Source: Athripsodes cinereus (taxonomy: Eukaryota; Arthropoda; Insecta; Trichoptera; Leptoceridae). Taken from it: a DNA stretch of 64,000 nt. Below are positions 1-12,339 of the stretch, piece after piece. Made by a program: the position numbers and the translations under genes. The first letter of the stretch is position 1. Every line of letters starts with the position of its first letter. Under the pieces are notes generated by a model that did no database searches, had not been told where the DNA came from, and was given only the letters and a program-made list of their open reading frames with translations. The stretch covers positions 6,820,001 to 6,884,000 of the forward strand of contig OX388314.1 of the NCBI GenBank assembly GCA_947579605.1, read 5' to 3'.

Positions 1-269
1 TTGTTTTTTTTTGGTTACTGTACAAAGTGAACGATATGTTGTGAGTCTGGAATGTTAAACTTAACTGCCTTGTCCATTGCATTCATTGCACAAATAATTG
101 CAGGAATAAATTAGTGTGTGCGATTTATTGTTGTGCAAATAACTCAGCTGTGCCACAATTTACGTGGCGCTGTGAAGTATTATAAGCGCAAGAGTAGGTA
201 CCTATCTATAATTACAAGAAAGCCTCGATTTTCGTAGATAATTCGTCAACAAATACTAATACTGCAAAT

Positions 270-482
270 CTCACAAGTGGGGTAGATACACTGCATTTAA
301 TAAACTTGCAGACTGTCATTTCTGTACCAATAAAAATAATACATCCAAGAAGTGTTGTGTGTCTCATCGCTGAATTGTTGATGTTAATTGTTCTACACCA
401 TGAGGTTTAGCGAACACGTGCCTTTCACGGGACGCAAGAAAACTTACAGAAATGATGGGAACCTATTCTTTACCGGGGACTT
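270..482 (+). repeat. Dispersed CCATCACGGC-type repeat, degenerate copy
   Basis: Diverged copy of the most abundant repeat of the window. It keeps the ordered blocks CACAAGTGGGGTAG, TAATAAACTTGCAG, CTCATCGCTGAATT, a CTGCCTTT-like block and TCTTTACCGGG. The better copies at 54440-54690 and 47880-48092 define the order of these blocks. No coding function is apparent in this copy. Confidence 0.6.
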
Positions 483-2181
483 CATTCATCAACACCGTAA
501 TTCAAAATTACGAGAATATTCTTGAAAATCTATCCCTTACACAAGTATAACTCTTTTAATGGGATAGTTAACAATAGATTTTTAAGTGTATTTTAGTAAA
601 TTTGTAATAAAATGTATTTTTGTTATATTTTTCAACTAAATAAAAAAAAAGAAAAATTCTTTTCAATATCAATTTTTTTAATAATTTCCACCCAATTGGG
701 GTCGTACTTTGCAATAAATTAGAAAAATACAGCAGCAATAAATATAGTAGTATTTTTTTAAATTATAATAGTAAAAAAATAAAACTTTTATACGAATTCA
801 ATCACTTTTTCTTCTAAATTGTTTCCAACATTTCAATCGCATTTTTTAAACCCTTGTCAGTTGAGTGATTTTGCCATTATTTTGTTTATAAAATTGTTCC
901 AATATTATCTTTTGCTGTCTCAAATTAACTAAAAGAACGATAACCGAATAAAAGTGAATGAATAAATGAAAACCAATAAGTCATCGAAAACCTAGGTATT
1001 GTTGTATATTATATTTTAGTTAACTAAGGTTCTCACAGTCTTAGAGCAATGTGTAATATTATATAGTTGCATCAGCTTCATTTGAGAGGATGACCTTTTA
1101 CATCGGCACCATGAAAGGTTGTTGCTATGAATTCATCTCTATGACATGAATGCCGCTTCTATTGCTGAACTAGTATTTCAATACTTCCAGTATTTAGACA
1201 CGAATAGATTTTATATGTTATATATTATGTTAGTCTGTATAAAATTGAGAACATTGAATTAAATATTTAATTAGATTACTAGATGTAATATTTTCTGCTC
1301 CCTAATATCAGCACTATGATGCTATTTGGAGACAAATATTTTAATATTATAGTGAAGTGAATGTTTTTATTTATTTATTCATTCTCTACCGTACATTGAT
1401 CACAATACATACAATTTTATAGTAATCTGTATAAAATAAAATATCTGGTGCCTCTCTTTCATTCGAACATCACGAAATTTCGTAACTAACATAATACAAT
1501 TAAAATCGATGGGATACATCATTTTCGAAAATTAATTAATATTAAATGTATGATATTTTTAGGATGCTTGTTTTTTTACTATAATCTCTAGAGAAGGAAA
1601 GGGAAAAGACTCCACGACTAGACAAATATATATAGCTCAAAAAATCTTCTTATCAAATGAACCACATGTTGGTATAAAATAAGATTCACCTATCGTTCTC
1701 ATTGCATTATTGTTGTGTGTTCACGTTTTTGACAGGCACAAATTATATTTCTTTCTGCGTGTGATGAAGCCATGCCTGCTCGTAATAAAGCCTAATACAT
1801 ACATAAATATTTTAGTAGGTAGGTACGTACAGATGTTTGTTTGTAAATCTCCTTTTTACATTTAACAGGTCTGTACAAACATGCACTCATTGAGCGTGTT
1901 TTGGAATATAAAATTATATGTTCGTATTTAGGTATTTTTTCATGAAAGTGTTACCTGTGTGAAGGAATTCTTTTTTAAAATGTGACATAACATAAATGTA
2001 GCATAACATAAATAGATTCTCAGCGCGATGTCGTTTTTTTATGATCCTGTAAATATGTAAACAATAGATGGAATCGTGAAGATGGAGTAGATCGAAGGTG
2101 CCATACGAACTACGAAATTTTTTTTAGAATATCTACTATTTTTTATTGTTTAACCGAATTTGGGCACAACGTGCAAATGAC
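483..2181. other. AT-rich DNA without recognisable gene
   Basis: Low-GC sequence with A/T homopolymers and a short TTTA run near 1368. All reading frames are short. I see no domain, RNA gene or terminal repeat here. Confidence 0.5.
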
Positions 2182-2309
2182 AAAACCAATCAGACATTTC
2201 GAGTGGAGAATCATATTAACACAATGTATCATCACTTCTTCCAATTAGATTAAGCAAAATCTTACACTTTGTAAACATGGTTCTCCAATCGAGATGTCAG
2301 ATTGGTTTT
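2182..2309. mobile_element. Short TIR element (MITE), 128 bp
   Basis: The two ends are imperfect inverted repeats of about 45 bp. The left end reads AAACCAATCAGACATTTCGA and the complement of the right end reads AAACCAATCTGACATCTCGA; both continue into a GGAGAA-CAT-TTAC block. A related element with similar ends lies at 43167-43541. Almost all of the element is TIR, so it is a nonautonomous fold-back type. The superfamily is not resolved because no target duplication is clear. Confidence 0.6.
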
Positions 2310-3289
2310 TATGGATCTTTTGTTTATTACTCTGATAACCTAACATCAGGCCTCCGAACATCTCTAATTTTTTAAACCAGATTTATCATTAATTTGCTAA
2401 TCACAACTTACAAAAGTTTTCTACAGATGTCATCTCGCTAGATTGCAGCTTTAAGATTGCTAGTGTAACATAATATAAAATAAACTGTATGATAATAATA
2501 ATAAGACCAATATAATCCAACAATAACAGCATATTTCACAATCTAATATTATGTTTACCTACAGAATACATACCGACATCACCATCAGTATCGTCCCCTT
2601 TCTTTTTTTGGTGATGGATGTCACACTCCTATGTACCACCAACCCCGGGGTAACTACCTAAACTCGTATTAAAATCACACTGAAGGGAAAGTAATCTGGG
2701 ATTTGAACTTTTCAAATTTCTTGATATATAAATTCTGATTACAATTATAATTGGACAGCTTATATACCTACGTGTGCTGTTTAGTGCATTATGTGATGTT
2801 AACATTAAACTTACCTTTTGAAAAACAAAGAACAACTGCAATGTCGTTTTAACTAACCTAAAATATTTTAAATAATCTGAACTTGATTACACTTACCCTC
2901 TGAACTTACCATTTGTTCAAATGTTAAAATTTTCTGATACTGAGACATTCAGAATAGTGGAAAATATATCGCTCATTTGCAGATGTTATATGTGATATTT
3001 TGTGAATACATTCATATATTTTACTTTACAGGACGTTGAATAACTCTAATAAGAGAGAAGAACAGAGTAAATTACATTATTCATTGGTGGTTTTATGAAG
3101 ATTTAAAAAAATTCTTAGATGTCATTTTTTATGTGTCTAATTCATTACGTGGAAGGTGTTTTAGAAATTCAAAAGTATCGTGAATTTCTAAGCATCTTTC
3201 GATAAAAACGCAGTATCATTTTATGTACATGTGCCTCTTCAGGAATAATTCAAGAATAAGCAGCACGTAAGATGTTCAATTTATCCAGC
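2310..3289. other. AT-rich DNA without recognisable gene
   Basis: Nothing is supported beyond short chance reading frames. A splice-acceptor-like TTTTACTTTACAG ends at 3031, but stops in two frames and no good donor follow it. Confidence 0.4.
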
Positions 3290-3297
3290 GTATAGAT

Positions 3298-3646
3298 CAG
3301 TGGTTCTTAACCTTTTTGGGGGTACCGAACCCCACCAGTTACATAATATGCATTTACCGATCCCCTCCTTATTTGAAAAATAAAATTAGATTTTTACAAA
3401 TTCAAAACATGGTAATATTTGAATTGTTAGAATAAACTGGCAACCAGATGTAATATTTGGATTGTTAGAATAGACTGGCAAAATTGTTTTTCAAACTTGT
3501 GATGGCGGTTTGAAGGAATTATCGGAGTATTTTTTTCTTTTTCCAACTCGCAAAAATATCTTGCCTTTAAAATGATTTTCACCGAATCCCCAAGACTGAC
3601 TCACCGGACCCCTGGGGTTCGATCGAACCCAGGTTAAGAACCACTG
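3298..3646. mobile_element. Nonautonomous hAT element, 349 bp
   Basis: The element starts CAGTGGTTCTTAACC and ends with the exact complement GGTTAAGAACCACTG. It is flanked by a perfect 8-bp target duplication GTATAGAT at 3290-3297 and 3647-3654. CAGTG ends plus an 8-bp duplication are diagnostic of the hAT superfamily. No transposase is present. Subterminal GGGGGTACCGAACCCC and GGGGTTCGATCGAACCC form local palindromes. The perfect target duplication indicates an intact insertion. Confidence 0.9.
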
Positions 3647-3654
3647 GTATAGAT

Positions 3655-6475
3655 TATTTCATTGGTACCTATAAACGACTCGACAAGACGAATAATTTTG
3701 TGCCGATATGTTATTTTCGGAAAAAAATTGCATGTGAAAGGTTTCACGGATCCACCGACGATATGGTTTTTAAGTGAGTCTGTACTTTTTAAAAGAATAA
3801 AGTACCAATATGTCTCCTTTCACTGTAGTGAGTGAGGGTTACAGATGCGTGGTTGTGTAGTACAATATTAGTGATATATTTGTATATTATGTTACTCATA
3901 ATATTATTATTATTTGCTCGTAACCTAGTGGAAGAGCAAGTTCCTCTCCTCATTCCCTCTGCTTTTTATTATTATATCTCGTGTCTTTATCCATTCAAGT
4001 CACGATCTGGCGATCTGAAGACAGCGCTGAGCTACGAAGAATACATGGTATCACTACTGTAACATGTACTGGGAGCTATGACGGAGTAATGGAAAGGAAA
4101 TTGTAGAAATTTTGAAACGTCATAAACATGTCTTGTGTATTACATCATCTTACACATATTCCAACGGAATATTGTAAATTCTATAACACAAATCCCACAC
4201 TCTATCCCGACAGTCAAATTCGGAATATCGACAATATAAATGTTAATCGAAGTTTTTGCATTTACTGGATTTTCACTCCTTCATGAGTGAAGATATTAAT
4301 AACATTGGTTGTGCGGATGAGGTGTCTGTTGAGTAATATTTTGAATATCGACAATATTTTTTTTGTATTATTTTGCCACATTATAGCTTAATTTATTCTT
4401 TTTATGCTTCGTCTATTATATAACAAAATAAACAAATAAATTGATGCATAAAAAATAGTTACAATATGTAGCGGTATGATAAGTGATTTCTTTCATGTAA
4501 CCATTTGTCGTTTTCTTTTGTATTTCTTTTTCTGGACCATGTATTTACAATTTTTTCGCTTCATATAATCCTTAAGAATCTGTTATAAATATATACGGGT
4601 TATTACTGATTTCTTACTGTTCTTTTACGAAATACGACGAAAAACCTACGCTAGTGAAGTAATACAATATTGTAATAATTATGTCGGTAAACATTTTTAA
4701 CCATTACCCCATAATATTTTTGCCTATGTCGATATTACCCCCTCATTTTGTAAAGAGATTCGAAATTTGTAATTAAAAAAATAACTTGTACCTTATATTT
4801 GTAAAAATACTAACACATGCCTATATTATAATAGCAAATTAGAAAAATTTCCTTATTACCCCCAAAAAAATAATTTTTACCCCATTTGAGTAATTTACCC
4901 CGGTTACCTGACCGCTACTCTAGAAGAAGAGCTAAATAACTTATTGCAGTAAGTTTATCTCAATAAAAATCAATATAGTAGAAAAATATTAGTTTTTAGT
5001 TTAATTCTTTGTGTGAGATTTTGGAGTTATATTTTAATGCTATTTTAGTTTATATAATAATGTTATTTTGTTGACAGTGTCATCGGTAATTTTTGTCGAT
5101 ATTACGCTTGTAGGGATTACAAATTGTTCCTAATATCCAGATAATAAGTTTATGTTGTATACCTATTTGTTTCTTTTTTGTATTGTGTATATTTTATACA
5201 ATGTTCCATTTGTCTGGCAAATTTATTGTGTTAGTAATAAATTGTTTTCTATGCGTCGTGCGTCGGTTGTAAACATGGATTAACATTTTTATATCATCTA
5301 TTCGTCAAAATGTAATTTGTCAAACCTATTCGAAAGCGTTACAACGATATAAATCTTGCATCCTTTTTTATAAATGGTTCTATTCATCATTGAAGGATAG
5401 CGTTTGTGTGTGTATCCATATTGTTGTCACCAAATTGTTCTTCGTGAAATAAAATAATATAAAAAAGTGATGTCAAAAATATTTACTCATTTTTGTTATC
5501 ATAAAATTGACCAGAAAATAAAAAAAAAGTTTTATTTAAAATAAATCTGGTCTAATAAGACTCGTCAAAAGATAACGACATTATACAAATTATTAGAAGA
5601 AAAAGAACGTCATCAAGAAGCTTACGGTTATAAATTGAATGACATTTAAGACGCGTTAGAATAAAATTAATATTGAAATCATGTTAGGTTCGTACTAATT
5701 AAGAATATTTTGTACAATGAGACGTTTTTCTACTTTTTTTGATTCCGGTCAATTAAGAGCTATTCTGTGACAATATAAATACCATTTACAGGACTTTCTG
5801 ATACTCGTAGTGTTGGGATTGGTTTCCCTAAGGGAAAGTGGTGTTGTAACTGCCTGCTTAGACATATCTCTCCTGCCCTTATCTGAATACCCATGGTCAT
5901 AGAAATGATGTATTTGTGAAAAGGTATTTTAAGTTGAAGGGATCCTTTAGAAAAATAATGCTCTTTTCGTTATTCTAAAACTAAAAATAAAAATAGGCAA
6001 CAAATAAGTTGTCTTTGGTTGATCTATCAAAACAATTGAATCACTAGCGCCAACGCGAATGTTCTCGTAACTACATAAATAGTGTGAACTATATAAAACA
6101 AGACAGTATACCACTGCTACTACTAGATACTATTGTAAACAGGAAATGTGCGAATGAGATGGGTAAATTGGTTTGTTGTAAGTAGGTACATGATATATTA
6201 TTATATGTAGCTATCTTATTATTAAGACTCATGTATCCTTTATGTACGTGCCTAGGAACCAGTCTTGTAATCATCGCATAAATATTTTAGGTTGTTAATT
6301 TATATGTATATCCATTAAACCCGTTGTTACCAGACAAGTAATAGGAAAATCATTGCCCAATATGAACATATTATGTTTTCTTTATGCGTATTTATAAATA
6401 GAAAAGTATGTAATTTTGTTGTGTTTATTATGCGATTTTACCGGTGACAGCTTCTTCTTCTTACTTTGGTTTTTC
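3655..6475. other. AT-rich DNA without recognisable gene
   Basis: Long AT-rich stretch. At 4700-4905 several ACCCC runs recur in T/A-rich sequence, and near 4300 there is a short block shared with 46960-46990 (GGTTGTG, ATGAGGT, GAGTAATATT). The 76-codon frame at 3832-4062 has no recognisable domain. Confidence 0.4.
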
Positions 6476-6479
6476 ATGC

Positions 6480-6660
6480 AGAAAGGTTCTTTTGCAATGT
6501 GGAGGTCCAGTTGCCTTCCATTGTTTTGGTGATCTTTCTGGTGAGCGCTATCCCTCGAGAAGTCCACGTAGGACATTGTAATTTGGGATTCTGGCGCTGT
6601 TCATCTTTTGGACGTGCTTTATGTTTTACCAATATTTCCGCCGTTGTCTTCCCCATCTAA
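6480..6660 (-). pseudogene. LINE reverse-transcriptase 3' end remnant
   Basis: On the minus strand one frame reads VQKMNSARIPNYNVLRGLLEG, then a stop, then RSPERSPKQW. This matches the C-terminal stretch of insect non-LTR retrotransposon polyproteins, where an HVxRM..RIPxxVLxGxLEGxRSxGRPxxRW motif is usual. The internal stop and frame changes show decay. Only the last part of pol survives, as expected from 5'-truncated insertion. The exact clade is not resolved. Confidence 0.6.
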
Positions 6661-7030
6661 CAACATCTTCGACTTCACACATTTCTCGGATTGCAGCATT
6701 TCTGACCACCGTGTTTTGATGATAACATAAAGTTGCCAATTTAGCATTTGTATGATTTTACATGTCGAGGAGAAAAAAAGTGATTCATTTTTTTTCTTAT
6801 TCAAAAATAGATCTTAAGTGCAGCTTTATATGTTGTCATTTTATAAATAATTTTCGCCACTTTCATCAACATTCCTCGGGAAGGTTACTATAACTAATTT
6901 ATCTTTTATGTGTTAATTGTCCATTTAACGATTATTTCCTGAGCAAAGCCGGATTTTAAGCTAGTGTTATAATATTGTTGTTTGGATATATCCATATATA
7001 TACCTATATAACCTTGACATTGTTATTTTT

Positions 7031-7066
7031 CTAATCGATTTTTTTCTCTTTTTATTCCAGGTAAGA
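7031..7066 (+). promoter_or_regulatory. Candidate recursive-splicing (ratchet) site
   Basis: A CTAAT branch-point-like motif (7031-7035) is followed by a pyrimidine tract, then CAG directly joined to GTAAGA at 7060/7061. A strong 3' splice site abutting a strong 5' splice site is the known signature of zero-nucleotide exons used to remove very long introns stepwise in insects. No host exon is proven nearby, so function is inferred. Confidence 0.45.
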
Positions 7067-8185
7067 ATGTTACATCAACAACTTTATATTGAACAAGATC
7101 ATTTGGTAAGTAATGTTATTAAGTTCTTGCCCCGTAAAAATAAGCGATTTTCTGCCAGGAGGCCCCGGCATGTAATTTTTTAAGCGTCCTGTAAAAGTCG
7201 GACCCTAAACATAAATCTTATGCCTACATGATAAAGAAGTTTAATCACGGTAAAATTTTATCTCCAGACCTCAACAGCATTCCACCAAATTAAGTAAGAC
7301 GTCCTCTCTGTCCCGTTTGAACATAAACATTTCGTAATAGGTGGTATACGTCATCGCTGATGATAGGTACATCTTTTTTTGTGTTTTTCGAATATGTTTT
7401 ATAGGATTCTGGAAACCTTACAGATATGAACGGGTTACCTCTTCTTTACCAGGGAGTCCATAGAACAAACTGAGGATCTTAGATGCTATCATCACGCTAA
7501 TAACTATCTTCTTTACCATGTTTAAAAACAATTCCGACTATGAAATATTGCCCATTATAATTACATTTAAATTTAGAGTCTAAAACATCTGACAATCGAG
7601 TAATAAATAAAAATAATTGATGTAATTATTTACTCTGTCTTACTCAACAACTAACGAGTTGGAGGGCAGCCGTGACCTTTTCTCTACCAAAAATATCATC
7701 GTAATATTATCATTTTCTTACGGTTAATTTCGGAAACGATTAATAATAATAATAATACTAGAGGATAAATTATTATACTCGTAATTATTTTATGAACGAT
7801 TCGATTCATTTTTGTTTTTTAGCTTTAACCTTGGAAGCGTATTTTTTTGTTAGTGATGAGAAAATTTTATACTATGAATATTATATTCAAAACAAAAACA
7901 ATAATGTTTTAACAATAATTTTTGAAAGTCGGCTATCAATGGCGGTGCATTGTGTAACAAACTAATTTGTTTTCAGTATAAATATTAGCAATATACTAGA
8001 GATTTGTGAAATACCATTATGTGATAGTAATGCGATTCTTCATAGTTCAAGGGTATATCTATATAATTATAATAATTATTATCATCTGTAAGGTAATTAT
8101 GTGATAGGTATCGGTAAATTTGTTCGTAATGAGTTAATCATCATTACTTTAATATCTTAAATTGTTTGTTAAAGAAACTAAAGAC
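7067..8185. other. AT-rich DNA with a weak dispersed-repeat copy
   Basis: Around 7260-7455 there are faint blocks of the CCATCACGGC-type repeat (GTAAGACGTCCTCTCTGTCCC, and later CTTCTTTACCAGGGAG). The rest is AT-rich with a TAATAATAATAATAATA run at 7741. No gene is seen. Confidence 0.4.
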
Positions 8186-8189
8186 TTTT

Positions 8190-8350
8190 CTTCTTCTTCT
8201 CAGCCCACTCCCGTCCACTTCTGGACGAAGGCCTCTTATGTACATTTCCTTCCACACCATTCGATCCTGTGCCGTCTGCATCAAATTGACCTTAGCGTGT
8301 CGAGTGATATTATCCCTTCATTGGGGGCCTTTCTACGCTCCAGGTTGATG
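8190..8350 (-). pseudogene. LINE pol C-terminal remnant
   Basis: The minus strand encodes RDNITRHAKVNLMQTAQDRM followed by VWKEM and then RPEVDGSGLRRRRK. This resembles the last 50 or so residues of insect LINE polyproteins (RWxDxIxxxxxxxAxDRxxWxxM..RPxxxGSGLRRRR). Just upstream, PGA-stop-KGPQ-stop-RDN looks like a decayed GRPPxxWxDxI block. Two stops show it is dead. Like every other LINE tail in the window it lies on the minus strand. Confidence 0.65.
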
Positions 8351-8539
8351 GTGGTCTCCAAGGTATTTTCTTTACATCATGTAATAATTTGTTTATGTAG
8401 TTTTTAAACGAAAGTCATCAAAAAACTCAAATATACGCATTTTCATCATTTATTCATGATTAAATTTACTAGTGACTAGTAGTTCATTCATTCGTACCTT
8501 CATGGCGTTTCCCATGAATGAGCTAGTCAGGGGAGGGAA

Positions 8540-8722
8540 TACAAGTAATAAACATTCTAGTTCTTCGTGCCAATAAAAATCAACAATTTCTGGATGGGTG
8601 GCATACCTCACACCGAATTGAAAATGTAAAATGTTTCATATAAGATAATTTAAGGAGTACCTGCCATAAACAGAGAACTTGAAAATTTACGGAAAAGAGT
8701 GGAACTATTTTCCAGTGACACA
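8540..8722 (+). repeat. Dispersed CCATCACGGC-type repeat, degenerate copy
   Basis: Contains the ordered blocks AAGTAATAAACAT, CGTGCCAATAAAAATCAA, GGATGGGTGGCATACCTCA, ACCTGCCATA and TTTACGGAAAAGAGTGG shared with copies at 14085, 47880 and 54440. Confidence 0.65.
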
Positions 8723-10395
8723 ATCATGCAGGATTTTTTATATATCATTTTTTTTTATTTCATTTCACTAATAAATTACAAACTCTATACCTACATACTT
8801 TTATTGATGCTGCCCAACTAGGTATATCCTGTACCAGGGCAAACATCTCACAAACATATCAATCATATAGAAACATATAGGTAGACAATTACAAAAACCA
8901 TTCATCTCCTATATTTACACAATCACATTCATAGCAAAAAAAGACTGCTGTAAACCGTCCATACATGAAACAACACTCAAACAAACCATTTCTCCATACA
9001 AAACAAGAAAAAAAAACAACATATTATCCCTCAACCACACACATCACAAATCCCACACCACATACTAACACACGTATATCACCCCACACAAAACACAAAA
9101 CATAACAAATCACGGAACAAATCCCAAGATATCTTGTAATCTCTCCATTGGAAGATCAGACACCCACCCATAACATGCTCTTTTAAAAAAAAAACAGAGG
9201 AATCACTGTTTTTGTTGAATTTAAAAGAGCATGTAATAATCTTTAGAGGCATGATGTAAAACAGTCTAGGTGCCATGCACATAAACTGCCGCTGTCCGAG
9301 TATGAGTTCTAAACATCTTCTCAACGTCCAGGCAGCTAGGGTTTGGAACAGTCTTTCTACTTTAAGGAATTCAAACTCAATAAAATAAAATGCTAAAGGC
9401 GAATAAACATTTAATTAATAAATAATAAATATTATGTTCTTACATTAAGTTATTTTTATTTTATTATTTGTTCATAAAAATAAACAATGTTTGTCACACT
9501 TAACAGGTTTGCTAGAAAAGATTGCATCCAGACAATAAGCACACCTATTGCATATATGTTTTAAAATTACAAAAATAAATGTTTTTAAAAAAATCAATAG
9601 GTAAATTTCCGTAAATGTTTTTACTAAGCGACAACGTTCGTTAATAGTGTTTAAATTAATTTTATTACAAATCCTCTAATTTATATCTTTCAAGGAACCG
9701 TTAACTCCAATATCTCTTCGACATTAATTAAGTTCTTATATCAATAAAGCCATGTCTTACCTCTCATTTATTGTTCCACTATGTGGGTCTACTTGATTGA
9801 TTTGTGGCTACAGTTGAGACTGTGAGATTTTCCGTATCATTAATTTAAGGTTCTTTTCTCACCTTTTCTTCCCCTTATATCCCCGAGCTCACGTTGATTG
9901 AAGGTTATAAATCAGGCGACTCTGCTATACATAGAGACGAGCTTTTATTTGTATAAAAGGTACCTCAATGGATGTTAACAGGTGAGTGAAAATGAATTTG
10001 CGAAAACAATTTTCCTTTTTCGTGTAGTCAAGTGGCTGGAATATTTCACCATAGAAAATATGTGTAATTCAAATTGAGCATACCTATTTGGAAAATTACA
10101 CAATATTTTGATTTCTTTTTATTATTTCTTTCCATCTGACAGAATTTTTTATACTTCCTGTTTTCACTGAATTAATATTCATCTTTTATTTTCATGTTTG
10201 TTATGAAGGATCTGCTTTATGATATGGTCTTGCCATTTAACCCTCTACAGCCTCGCTTCCACTCACCATTCCCCTCACCATTCCCCTCAGCCACATATAT
10301 TTTCTTTGTCATTATGTCCTATAATATCATTACTTAAATATGAATTAAACATTATTTTACTATTAACACATCATGAAGTATTGATATACAGGAAT
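8723..10395. other. AT-rich DNA with an A/C-rich strand-biased block
   Basis: Within this stretch 8890-9170 is strikingly G-poor on the + strand (A/C-rich). It is followed by a hairpin at 9174-9233 whose arms are CATGCTCTTTTAAA and its complement. The opposite strand carries an 81-codon frame (9079-9324) with no domain I recognise. A duplicated CACCATTCCCCT lies at 10262-10287. No gene is supported. Confidence 0.4.
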
Positions 10396-10788
10396 AAAAT
10401 CGATGTTTTAAAGCACAAAAGACACATGTCCACTATTTAGGTAAAATGAGTTTTAATATGTGCAAGATCGGTTGCAACTTCATCATGTTCTGAGCACATA
10501 ATTACCAATAATCATTATCGAAATATTTAATAGAAATCAAATGTCACACGTCCATACATGAACATTGTTTCTTGCACAGATGTAACAATGTGTCACATAA
10601 GATATTTGAGAATGCATTTGTAATTTGTATCGACTTTCTTAATTCTAAACAAGCACATTTTCGTCTAGAACATTTTCTGAATTAATTTAAAATCAGCTAA
10701 TTATTTCAGAATCTCAAATTTTGAAAACCTACATTCTTGGAATTGTCAAACGTGGACATGTGTCTTTTCTGCTTTAAACCAACGATAA
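10396..10788. mobile_element. MITE with about 35-bp TIRs
   Basis: The left end carries TTTAAAGCACAAAAGACACATGTCC, and the complement of the right end carries TTTAAAGCAGAAAAGACACATGTCC. Both are preceded by TCG(A/T)TG. A partial relative at 46284-46510 shares this end and the interior blocks ACCAATAATA, TTATCGAAAT and GATGTAACA, which confirms a family. No transposase is present. Target duplication and superfamily are unresolved; the exact ends are uncertain by several bases. Confidence 0.6.
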
Positions 10789-12068
10789 ATAAGAATAGTA
10801 GATAATATAATAACAATATAATGGATACATTTCAAGGTCTAGAAGTGAGAGGATTGTGCGAAGAATGTTATCATATCTACTTTACGAATACAGTATTCAA
10901 TAATAATAGTACATCATGTTTAGATATATATTATATTTTAATATGAATTTAGACGTATTTACCTTTAATGAAACCTGTTTTTGAATTCATCTTGATGCTG
11001 CTGTTCATATTGCATCTTTAGTATTAATGGGTATTTTTATCATTTTATAATGAGGAGATTTTGTAAAACAATGATTCAAATTACTCCATATTTGTTTATA
11101 CCATCACGGCTTATCCCACAAGTTGAGCAAACAGAAAATTTGGATTGAGGATTAGCTGCTTATCTATGACATCACTCCTCTTCCCAGGTCATTCCTAACC
11201 CTCTAATGTTACTATCTTAGGAACGAGTATTGTCAAGACAGTTTCTCCTTCAATTTAACATCTACGTAACTGAAAATATTTATGAAAATATTTTCACACA
11301 TCGACTTAAACCAAAGAATAGAAACGAAGTACTAATTTTCTCGTAAAGTAAGACAGTGTTTTTTTACTGTTTAATTCCATAATATTAATAATTTAATGTA
11401 GCTCAATATAATCTGTAACTTCTGACGTGGATACCTTTATGTATCCCAGATTCTCATTTAATCAGTTTATTTATCTATATTTATAATATGACATAGATAT
11501 AAAGTCCTAGAATTGATGAAATATACAGTGTCCTTGCGGTGCTTTGGCACGTAAACGATACTTCAATTTGGCCAATAATAATAATTAATATGCTAACAGT
11601 CTCCCTCGCACTTATACGTAAATATCGCACATCTCATATCCCGTCTCAGTCATTAGAGTAGCCTTACAATAAATAAAAAAAAAACAGTACCTAATAGTCC
11701 TTTAAGATTTGACTGATTAATATTAAAATATTTTACTCAGCGCGATTCGATTGGTCTCATTATCAACTATTCATTTGAATTTCCATTCTTTAATGTTTTG
11801 TCAATGTTTGTGATGTTAAATTTCTTGTTTATTACTCAAAACGATTCTTCTCTTAAAATATTTTTATCATACATAAACATGACATATGTAAAGTTTCCCA
11901 GTTATTATAACAATGAATAACATTATCTATTAAAGAAATGTGTCATGAAATTTTCAGGTGCGATTCTGAGTATTTTTGTATCTACTCGTATTGTTTGTTT
12001 ACAGCGACAGATGTTTCAGTATATGTATTTCTCAGTAATTTCAATAGAATATATACAAGCCATACTCT
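10789..12068. other. AT-rich DNA without recognisable gene
   Basis: Contains only a 38-bp fragment of the CCATCACGGC repeat (11098-11135) and a 60-bp dispersed segment (11529-11588, annotated separately). No coding evidence. Confidence 0.4.
11529..11588 (+). repeat. Dispersed repeat ending in AAT microsatellite
   Basis: GGTGCTTTGGCACGTAAACG followed by ACTTCAAT and an AATAATAATA run recurs inverted at 47345-47412. A shared unique segment running into a trinucleotide tail is typical of LINE or SINE 3' ends. The segment also contains the small palindrome GTGCTTTGGCAC. Confidence 0.5.
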
Positions 12069-12076
12069 ATTGTGTG

Positions 12077-12190
12077 TAGGGAATCCAATCCCGCAAAAGC
12101 GGGATCCCGTAAATGCGGGATCCCGCACCTTTTTTGCGGGATCAGAAATGCGGGATTACTGATGCGGGATCCCGCACGCTTGCGGGACTG
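12077..12190. repeat. Left subterminal GCGGGA motif cluster of the hAT element
   Basis: Nine exact GCGGGA/TCCCGC hexamers on both strands plus one variant, several fused as GCGGGATCCCGC. The block is GC-rich against an AT-rich background. It is the likely transposase recognition zone and is mirrored at the right end (13825-13916). Confidence 0.8.
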
Positions 12191-12339
12191 AAAAAAAATA
12201 TTTAAGAATGGGCTCAGACAACGTTCTGATTATTTATTAAACCCAGCACAGCCTCAATGATAAGTAAATTAACTACTTTGCCTTGGATCTCGTGACTTTT
12301 CTATAGAATTTGTATGGAAAATAATTAGAGTTTCCTAAA

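Noticed and set aside
3001..3040. Splice acceptor and exon after TTTTACTTTACAG
   Set aside because: Two of three frames stop at once and no convincing donor follows.
4466..4915. Possible TIR element between two TAGCGGT words
   Set aside because: Inversion extends for only about eight bases and no target duplication was found.
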